From NCBI GenBank assembly GCA_031268125.1, contig JAIRXT010000024.1:1-11882 (forward strand): a DNA stretch of 11,882 bases, given 5' to 3'. This DNA comes from Treponema sp. (GTDB lineage: Bacteria > Spirochaetota > Spirochaetia > Treponematales > Breznakiellaceae). The notes beneath the pieces were generated by a model. That model was not told the origin of the DNA and made no database searches. It was given only the letters and a program-made list of their open reading frames with translations. Every line of letters begins with the position of its first letter. Within the stretch, counting starts at the first letter, position 1. A program made the translations under genes and the position numbers. Shown here piece by piece: positions 6,865 to 11,882 of this stretch.

Positions 6865-6888
6865 CAAACATTGTAAATATGCTAATAT
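6861..6888 (+). promoter_or_regulatory. Sigma70-type promoter of the nucleoside hydrolase/ABC operon
   Basis: A perfect -35 box TTGACA at 6861-6866 and a near-perfect -10 box TAATAT at 6883-6888 are separated by 16 bp. They sit at the start of an AT-rich island (about 6864-6950) that contrasts sharply with the GC-rich surroundings. Transcription should start near 6895, giving a leader of about 100 bases before the ATG at 6997. This is the clearest promoter in the window. Confidence 0.8.
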
Positions 6889-6926
6889 AGTTCATAATAA
6901 TGAGTAAAAAAACAAATATACTAATA
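6875..6926 (+). promoter_or_regulatory. Candidate operator: 13-bp direct repeat over and downstream of the -10 box
   Basis: AAATATGCTAATA (6875-6887) and AAATATACTAATA (6914-6926) match at 12 of 13 positions and begin 39 bp apart, a little under four helical turns. The first copy covers the -10 box and the second lies in the early leader, where a bound repressor could block initiation. No regulator gene is visible in the window. In such AT-rich DNA chance similarity is possible. Confidence 0.35.
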
Positions 6927-6950
6927 AAACATAGGAATTTTCCAACATCT

Positions 6951-6974
6951 GGCGAAGGGGAAATTTGTTTCGCC
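6951..6974 (+). promoter_or_regulatory. Leader hairpin before the nucleoside hydrolase gene
   Basis: GGCGAA (6951-6956) can pair with TTCGCC (6969-6974) around a 12-base loop that contains a purine-rich GGGGAAA tract. The hairpin lies in the 5' leader, 22 bases before the start codon. It is too short to assign a riboswitch class and may have no function. Confidence 0.25.
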
Positions 6975-6996
6975 GGGGCGGATCGCGGGGACGGCT

Positions 6997-7968
6997 ATGG
7001 AAAGCCCTAAGCCCTATCTTTTTACCGACGATAATCCCCGGGAAATGGAAGACTATGCCCTCTCTGTCCGGCGTCTGGAACGGCCCCGGGGGAGGGCGGA
7101 CGTGGTTCTGGATACGGATATGTTTAACGAGGTGGATGATCAGTTTGCCCTGGCCTACCTGCTCCAGTCCCAGGACAAGCTGAACTTAAAGGGGATTTAC
7201 GCGGCTCCTTTCTTCAACCACCACTCCGCGGGACCGGCGGACGGAATGGAACGGAGTTATGAGGAAATTTTCCGCATCCTGGATATGCTGGACCGGAGTT
7301 CCTATGGAAAAATGGTCTTCAAGGGTTCGGACCGTTTTCTGGGGGATGAAAAAAGCCCCGCCGATTCTCCGGCGGCGCGGGAACTGATCCGGTTGTCGGA
7401 GGCTTATAGCCCCGAACAGCCCCTTTACATCATCGGCATTGCCGCCTGTACCAATATCGCTTCCGCGCTGCTTCTTTGCCCGGAAATGAAAGACCGGGTG
7501 TGTGTCATCTGGCTCGGGGGCATGGGCTTTGAATGGTGCGACAACCGCTCCTTTAACGCGGGGCAGGATCTGGCTTCCGCGCGGGTGCTTTTGGGAAGCG
7601 GCGCTCCGGTCGTCCTGCTTCCGGGGCGGGGGGTACTCGACCGCTTTACCACCACCGGGCCCGAACTGGAATATTGGCTCCGGGGGAAGAACCTTTTTTG
7701 CGATTACATCGTTGATAAGACCATCCGGGAAGCGGGGCTTTGCGGCGGTGAACAATGCTGGAGCCGGCCCCTGTCCGACGTGGCGGCGGTGGCCTGGCCC
7801 TTGGGGCAGAATTTTATGCTTGACCGGCTGGAACATAGTCCCGTGATGGAATATGACCATTTATACGCGGAGGATAAACGGCGTTTGTTTATCCGTTATG
7901 TCTACAGCATTAACCGGGATAAGCTGATGGGGGATCTTTTTAACAAACTGGCAAAATATCCCGGCTAA
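6997..7968 (+). CDS. Nucleoside hydrolase-family protein (IUNH superfamily)
   Basis: This 323-residue protein belongs to the inosine/uridine-preferring nucleoside hydrolase fold, whose members cut the N-glycosidic bond of ribonucleosides using bound calcium. The metal-binding motif is at 38-48, LDTDMFNEVDD, with Asp39, Asp41, Asp47 and Asp48. Further marks are GIAACTNIA (147-155), IWLGGMG (171-177), FNAGQDLASARVLL (186-199) with Asn187 and Asp191, and PLSDVAAVAW (258-267) with Asp261. Canonical enzymes have His before that last Asp; here it is Ser260, so base specificity may differ. About 35 residues precede the motif, whereas classical enzymes start almost at it. ATG 6997 is the first possible start in frame, preceded by GGGGA. 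It is the first gene after the strong promoter and 22 bp before the permease genes, which suggests it acts on what that transporter brings in. There is no signal peptide, so it is cytosolic. Confidence 0.85.
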   Translation: MESPKPYLFTDDNPREMEDYALSVRRLERPRGRADVVLDTDMFNEVDDQFALAYLLQSQDKLNLKGIYAAPFFNHHSAGPADGMERSYEEIFRILDMLDRSSYGKMVFKGSDRFLGDEKSPADSPAARELIRLSEAYSPEQPLYIIGIAACTNIASALLLCPEMKDRVCVIWLGGMGFEWCDNRSFNAGQDLASARVLLGSGAPVVLLPGRGVLDRFTTTGPELEYWLRGKNLFCDYIVDKTIREAGLCGGEQCWSRPLSDVAAVAWPLGQNFMLDRLEHSPVMEYDHLYAEDKRRLFIRYVYSINRDKLMGDLFNKLAKYPG

Positions 7969-7990
7969 AAGAAACGGAGAACGATAGATC

Positions 7991-8926
7991 ATGGCTGTTT
8001 TAACAGAAGCGACTAAAACGCCGGTACCCCAAACGGGGCGCCTTCCGGAAGGGAAGATTTTTCGGAAAATCGAACCTTATCTTTATCTCCTGCCCGCCTT
8101 TTTCTTTCTTATCCTGTTTACCTACTATCCCTTTGTAAAAAACACGGTTCTCAGTTTCTTTTCCGTAAACAGGTACCGGGATGTAAACAGCTTTGTGGGT
8201 TTCGCCAATTACCTGCGGGTCCTTGGGGATGAAAAATTTATCCAGGCGGTCGGCAATACCCTCCTCTACGGAGCGGCGACCGTGCCCGTGAGCATCTTCT
8301 TCGGTTTTGCGCTGGCCCTGCTGGCCCGGCGGCGGACAAAAAGATCCGTGGTTTACGAGGCCCTTTATGCCCTTTCCATGGCGGTTTCCGCCTCCGTGGT
8401 TGCCATGATTTTCCAGCTTGCCCTGAATCCCTCCATGGGAATTGTCAACAAGGTCTTCGCGCTGGATATTTCCTGGTTAACCAATCCCAGGACCGCCCTT
8501 TTTTCGCTCATTTTTATCCAGATATGGGCCAATATCGGATATAACTTTATCTTCCTTTTGTCCGCCCTGCGGGGCATGAGCGAAGAGGTGCTGGAAGGGG
8601 CCAAACTGGACGGCGCCTCGGGCTTTAAGCTCCTGGGCAGAGTCATTATTCCCATGATCTCGCCAACCCTGCTTTTTTTACTGGTAAAAGACATTGCCTA
8701 TGCCATGACCACCTGCAGCTTTACCCTTATCCTGACCTACCCCGTGTTCCACAGTGGCGGCCCCCAGGGTACCACCGAAATGATCATGTCCTATATCTAC
8801 GGCAAGGGGATCCGGGGAACCAACTACAACGCGGCCTTTGCCGCGACCATGGCGGGATTTGTGCTGTCAGCGGTGATGATGGCTTTCAGCCTGGCTCTTG
8901 AAAAGAAGAAGGTGCATTACTCATGA
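7991..8926 (+). CDS. ABC transporter permease, CUT1 family (UgpA/MalF-like)
   Basis: A 311-residue inner-membrane protein with a short cytosolic N-terminus and about six membrane helices, the first at about 30-50 (YLYLLPAFFFLILFTYYPF). The EAA loop that docks on the ATPase is seen at about 197-217, EEVLEGAKLDGASGFKLLG, followed by IIPMISPTLLFLL. This is the MalF/UgpA half of a CUT1 carbohydrate importer. The ATG has GGAGA at 7976-7980, 10 bases upstream. Its stop overlaps the start of the second permease (ATGA), so the two are coupled and should form a heterodimer. Confidence 0.92.
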   Translation: MAVLTEATKTPVPQTGRLPEGKIFRKIEPYLYLLPAFFFLILFTYYPFVKNTVLSFFSVNRYRDVNSFVGFANYLRVLGDEKFIQAVGNTLLYGAATVPVSIFFGFALALLARRRTKRSVVYEALYALSMAVSASVVAMIFQLALNPSMGIVNKVFALDISWLTNPRTALFSLIFIQIWANIGYNFIFLLSALRGMSEEVLEGAKLDGASGFKLLGRVIIPMISPTLLFLLVKDIAYAMTTCSFTLILTYPVFHSGGPQGTTEMIMSYIYGKGIRGTNYNAAFAATMAGFVLSAVMMAFSLALEKKKVHYS

Positions 8927-9756
8927 ATAAAAGGATGATAAAAGACGGAGTATACCAGGCCGCTTGTATCCTTATAGGACTATTGCTCATGTTCCCCGTC
9001 ATCTATGCGGTTTCCGTATCGTTTATGACCCCCGGCGAAATTCTTGTAAAGGATCTGCGGTTTTTCCCCGGAACAGCGGGCTACCTGGAAAATTACCATA
9101 TCGTTTTTACCCAGACCAGGGTATTCCGGTTCATGTTCAATTCCTTTGTGGTTGCCTTTGTATCAAGCGCGGTCCGCATTGTTACCGCCAGCATGGCCGC
9201 CTTTTCCTTTGCCTTCTTCGACTACCGGGGAAAGCATTTTCTTTTCTATCTGGTTGTCGGCAGCATGATCATCCCCGCCGACGTACTGGTGGTGCAGAAC
9301 TACTTTACCACCGCGGAGTTCGGGCTTATCAATACCTATATGGGCATGATGGTGATCTTTCTGGTTTCCGCCATGAACATCTTTGTGATGAGGCAGAATT
9401 TTCTTTCCTATTCAAAAAGCCTGCGGGAAGCGGCGCTGATGGACGGATGCGGCAATTTTAAATTCTATTCCCGTATCCTGATGCCCTCCAACATGCCGCT
9501 TATCACCACCGTTTTTATTTCTTCTTTTGTGGGCACCTGGAACACCTACCTCTGGCCCCTGCTGGTTACCAACGTCAACGAAATGCGTACCGCCCAGGTG
9601 GCCGTTACCATGCTGAACATCAACGAAGGAAGCAGCTATGGTCCCGGCGCGGTTATGGCCGCCGCCGTGGTTATTCTGATTCCGTCGGTACTTGTTTTTC
9701 TGATATTCCAAAAGCGTATTGTCGGCGGCATCATGGTCGGGGCGGTAAAAGGCTAG
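8923..9756 (+). CDS. ABC transporter permease, CUT1 family (UgpE/MalG-like)
   Basis: A 277-residue inner-membrane protein with six expected helices, the first at about 13-30 (ACILIGLLLMFPVIYAVS). Residues 31-35 (VSFMT) begin the periplasmic loop usual in the MalG/AraQ half. The EAA motif lies at about 165-185, SLREAALMDGCGNFKFYSRI, followed by LMPSNMPLITT. The C-terminus ends FQKRIVGGIMVGAVKG, the typical close of this family, so the gene is intact. It starts inside the stop codon of the partner permease. No ATPase gene follows, so the pair probably uses an ATPase encoded elsewhere. Confidence 0.93.
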   Translation: MNKRMIKDGVYQAACILIGLLLMFPVIYAVSVSFMTPGEILVKDLRFFPGTAGYLENYHIVFTQTRVFRFMFNSFVVAFVSSAVRIVTASMAAFSFAFFDYRGKHFLFYLVVGSMIIPADVLVVQNYFTTAEFGLINTYMGMMVIFLVSAMNIFVMRQNFLSYSKSLREAALMDGCGNFKFYSRILMPSNMPLITTVFISSFVGTWNTYLWPLLVTNVNEMRTAQVAVTMLNINEGSSYGPGAVMAAAVVILIPSVLVFLIFQKRIVGGIMVGAVKG

Positions 9757-9777
9757 CGGCTTGTAAAAAGCGTATAC

Positions 9778-9842
9778 CGGGGATGTCCCGATACGGGCGG
9801 TCCCTGTTATAAAAAACAGAGGACGGGCAAAAACTATTTTTT
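9778..9842 (+). promoter_or_regulatory. Hairpins between permease and binding-protein genes
   Basis: The 98-bp gap contains a stem CTGTT (9804-9808)/AACAG (9815-9819), extendable by TCC/GGA with one bulged A. A small GC stem CCCG (9787-9790)/CGGG (9794-9797) lies just upstream. A run of six T residues at 9837-9842 follows only after 13 bases, so this is not a standard terminator. It could be an RNA processing or stability element that lets the binding protein be made in excess over the permeases, as is common in CUT1 operons. No clear internal promoter was found. Confidence 0.35.
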
Positions 9843-9848
9843 AGGAGG
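9843..9848 (+). promoter_or_regulatory. Consensus Shine-Dalgarno of the solute-binding protein gene
   Basis: AGGAGG lies six bases before the ATG at 9855. It is the strongest ribosome-binding site in the window and fixes the start. It fits the need for high expression of a periplasmic binding protein. Confidence 0.85.
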
Positions 9849-9854
9849 AACGAG

Positions 9855-11201
9855 ATGAAAAGATTTTTTTTGGCGGTTTTATTCTGCGCCGTTGCGGCGG
9901 CTTCCCTGTTCGCGGGGGGAAAAGATGAAAGGTCCGGCGCGGCGGCAGCGGGAAAGGCTGTTGAGGTTGTATTCTGGCACAGCACTTCGGGGGCCACCGG
10001 GGAAGCCTTGGAAAACATTATCAAGGGCTATAACGAGGGTCCGGGAAAGGAGAAGAACATCCATGTGAACCTGGTTTATCAGGGTTATGAAGGAACCGAC
10101 AAGGTTATCCTGGCCTACCAGACAAGGGATATGGCCAACGCCCCGGACATCAACCAGGGCCTGACCTCCACCATTCCCTCTGTCATGGACATGAGCTGGA
10201 GCGTTTCCGCCGAGCGGTTTCTTAATTCCCGGGATTCAACGATAACAAAAAACACCTTTTACACGGCCCTGCAGCGCAGTTGTACCTATGAAGGCGAAAT
10301 GGCGGCGATACCCTTCGCCAATTCCATTCCCCTTTTGTATTACAATGTGGAGATGCTCCGGGAAGCCGGTTACAGTAAGCCCCCTGAGACTATGGATCAA
10401 CTGACGGACTATGTAAAAAAACTTACCGTAAAGCAGGGGAACAGTGTCTCCCGCTACGGTCTTAACATGCAGACCAAACGGTACCAGCTTGTTGAATTCT
10501 GCGTTAGTCAGAATCCGGCTTCCTTCTTTGGCGACAACGAGGGGGGCCGTTCCGCTCCCATGACCAGGATTACCGCCGGTGAAGACGGAAGCCTCAGGGC
10601 TTTTCTGGAGAAACTGCAAAAGCTCCTTGATACCGGGGGCTACAAGTATGTGGAAGACAGCATCAACGAGGAATTTGCCCAGGGGCTTTCCGCCATGGTC
10701 ATCATGTCGTCTTCCCGGATCGGCACCATGGATCGTCTGATGCCCGGCGGGTACATGACCGCCTTTCTGCCCAAGGTCAACCCAGGGGACTCAAGCGGCG
10801 CGGCAGTAGGCGGAAGCTGCCTGAACCTGTTTGACCGGGGCAGCGATGATCGCCTCAAGGCCGCCTGGGATGTCATCCAGTGGTGCGCATCCCCGGAAAA
10901 CCAGTACGCCTTATCCATCGCCTCCGGCTACATCCCGGTTAACACGGCCTGCGAAACCATGCCGGAAATGCAGGCCTACTACAGAGAAAATCCCCAGTAC
11001 AAGGTGGCGCTGGATCAGATGAAAGCGTCGAATCCCCTGGCCCAGGAACCGCTGGACCTGACCTACAACGAAATAAACGGTATCGTCACCGATGTCATGC
11101 TGGAATTCTGCCAGGGGAAACTTGACGTAAACGCCGCGGTGGCAAAGATTGTCGCGGACTGTAACGCCTCACTTAATGAATACCACGCGGCGAATGACTA
11201 A
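9855..11201 (+). CDS. Extracellular solute-binding protein of a CUT1 ABC transporter (UgpB-like)
   Basis: A 448-residue periplasmic binding protein. Residues 1-20 form a signal peptide (MKRFFLAVLFCAVAAASLFA) followed by GGKDE, a form common in treponemes. There is no cysteine at the cleavage site, so it is predicted to be free in the periplasm, unlike lipid-anchored versions. The mature domain opens VEVVFWHSTSGATGEALENI at 36-55, close to the FWHSM-G start of glycerol-3-phosphate binding protein UgpB and relatives. It includes IPFANSIPLLYYNVEMLREAGY near 149-170, the usual hinge-side motif of family 1 binding proteins. AWDVIQWCASPENQYALSIA (about 336-355) and SGYIPVN (356-362) are also standard. 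It is placed last of the transporter genes. The ligand may be a glycosyl compound given the hydrolase upstream, but UgpB-like folds bind many sugars and the exact substrate is unknown. Confidence 0.9.
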   Translation: MKRFFLAVLFCAVAAASLFAGGKDERSGAAAAGKAVEVVFWHSTSGATGEALENIIKGYNEGPGKEKNIHVNLVYQGYEGTDKVILAYQTRDMANAPDINQGLTSTIPSVMDMSWSVSAERFLNSRDSTITKNTFYTALQRSCTYEGEMAAIPFANSIPLLYYNVEMLREAGYSKPPETMDQLTDYVKKLTVKQGNSVSRYGLNMQTKRYQLVEFCVSQNPASFFGDNEGGRSAPMTRITAGEDGSLRAFLEKLQKLLDTGGYKYVEDSINEEFAQGLSAMVIMSSSRIGTMDRLMPGGYMTAFLPKVNPGDSSGAAVGGSCLNLFDRGSDDRLKAAWDVIQWCASPENQYALSIASGYIPVNTACETMPEMQAYYRENPQYKVALDQMKASNPLAQEPLDLTYNEINGIVTDVMLEFCQGKLDVNAAVAKIVADCNASLNEYHAAND

Positions 11202-11882
11202 GAAGCGCTGTACAATCCGCCTGGTGGTAAGCGATTTAGACGGCACCCTGCTCGATCCGGAACGGCAGATACATCAGGAAGCGATGGACGCCGTTGCGGC
11301 CCTCAAGAAGCGGGGAATAGGCTTTAGCTTTATTACCGGGCGGCCTCCCTACGCGGTGAAACCCTTCGCGCTGCGGGCCGGCGTTGAGGGGCCTTTGGCG
11401 GGTTGTAACGGCGCCCTTATTTTTGAGGGGGAAAGGATTCTGGCGCGGCATTCCTTCCGGCTGGAACCCCTGCGGGAACTTATGGAAGACGCGGCGGCGC
11501 GGGGAATGACCGTGCTGTTTTACGCCGGCGGCAGGGAATACTGCCTGGCGGAGACCGGATGGACCCGGAGCCGTCTGCTGCCTGCCCGGCGGCCGGACTG
11601 GGAGAAGGGAGAGCCGGCGGAAAAGGTCAATATCTTTTCGGAAGAAAAGGCCCCCTTCTTCGCGGCCCTGCTTCCCCAGATTGAAACCCTGTCGCGGTCC
11701 TATTCCATCGCCGTTTACGGATCGTCCGGCTGCGAGATCGTGTCCGGGGCGGTAAACAAGGCAAGCGCCCTGGCGGAACTTTGCGAACTGTACGGCGTGT
11801 TAAAAGAAGAAACCCTGGCGATTGGGGACAATGAAAATGACAACCCCATGCTGGAAGCCGCGGGCCTTGGCGCGGCGGTGGC
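11194..11882 (+). CDS. HAD-superfamily (Cof-type) phosphatase, C-terminus beyond window
   Basis: At least 229 codons are in the window and the gene runs past the right edge. The protein shows all four HAD motifs of the Cof/YidA type: motif I VSDLDGTLLD (13-22) with the nucleophile Asp15 and Asp17, motif II ITGRP (49-53), motif III Lys190 in the VNKASAL segment, and motif IV IGDNENDNPML (209-219). The cap between motifs II and III is of the C2 kind. Such enzymes dephosphorylate sugar phosphates, nucleotides or flavin intermediates with Mg. Its ATG overlaps the last eight bases of the binding-protein gene, so it is translationally coupled and part of the uptake operon. In that setting it may act on a phosphorylated product of the imported compound. 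Only a short C-terminal part, perhaps 30-45 residues, should be missing, judging from the family's 260-280 residues. Confidence 0.92.
   Translation, partial: MTKKRCTIRLVVSDLDGTLLDPERQIHQEAMDAVAALKKRGIGFSFITGRPPYAVKPFALRAGVEGPLAGCNGALIFEGERILARHSFRLEPLRELMEDAAARGMTVLFYAGGREYCLAETGWTRSRLLPARRPDWEKGEPAEKVNIFSEEKAPFFAALLPQIETLSRSYSIAVYGSSGCEIVSGAVNKASALAELCELYGVLKEETLAIGDNENDNPMLEAAGLGAAV

Noticed and set aside
6160..6867. Minus-strand frame of about 235 codons across the SPOR gene end and the scar region.
   Set aside because: It runs antisense through the real SPOR domain, is in a different frame from the CcdA-like remnant, and shows no consistent domain.
6965..7183. TTG-started frame just before and overlapping the nucleoside hydrolase start, preceded by AAGGGG.
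   Set aside because: It is in another frame and quickly runs antagonistic to the clear hydrolase frame. It has no family resemblance, though the AAGGGG could tempt an annotator.

Overview
The window reads as chromosomal DNA of a spirochaete, most likely a treponeme-like gut symbiont. This is inferred from style, since no marker gene is present. The DNA is GC-rich (high fifties percent by eye). The solute-binding protein has a signal peptide ending in LFA-GGK, typical of treponemes. There is also a SPOR protein with an RlpA-like barrel and an Ala/Glu-rich helix. No rRNA, tRNA, CRISPR array, phage gene or insertion sequence was seen.

Left part (1-3915, minus strand): a tightly packed operon read right to left. 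It starts with a specialised NusG paralogue of the LoaP/UpxY/RfaH kind. Next come a soluble nucleotide-sugar 4,6-dehydratase of the CapD/FlaA1/PglF family and a PLP-dependent DegT-family sugar aminotransferase. The last gene is the start of a molybdenum hydroxylase (xanthine dehydrogenase/aldehyde oxidase type) that runs off the left edge. Dehydratase plus aminotransferase is the classic pair for making an amino-deoxy sugar for a surface glycan. A NusG paralogue at the head suggests processive antitermination of a long glycan operon. The molybdenum enzyme is an unexpected downstream neighbour.

Middle part (3973-6393, plus strand): divergent from that operon are two genes for exported proteins. 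One is a small secreted protein of unknown function. The other is a 616-residue envelope protein with an RlpA-like barrel whose catalytic motif is absent, a long acidic linker, a helix built from 25-residue repeats, and a C-terminal SPOR domain for peptidoglycan binding.

Scar region (6390-6864): a 5'-truncated remnant of a CcdA/DsbD-like membrane protein on the minus strand and a short plus-strand ORF both stop at the same GC-rich, inverted-repeat-bearing point near 6672-6712. This looks like a rearrangement junction. It is followed by an AT-rich island holding a strong sigma70-type promoter and a 13-bp direct repeat.

Right part (6997 to the right edge, plus strand): a catabolic uptake operon of a nucleoside hydrolase-family protein, two CUT1 ABC permeases, a UgpB-like solute-binding protein and a HAD/Cof phosphatase cut by the right edge. 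No ATPase is visible, so either it lies beyond the window or a shared MsmX/UgpC-type ATPase is used. The simplest reading is import of a glycosylated, possibly nucleoside-like compound followed by N-glycosidic cleavage and dephosphorylation. The substrate cannot be told from sequence alone.
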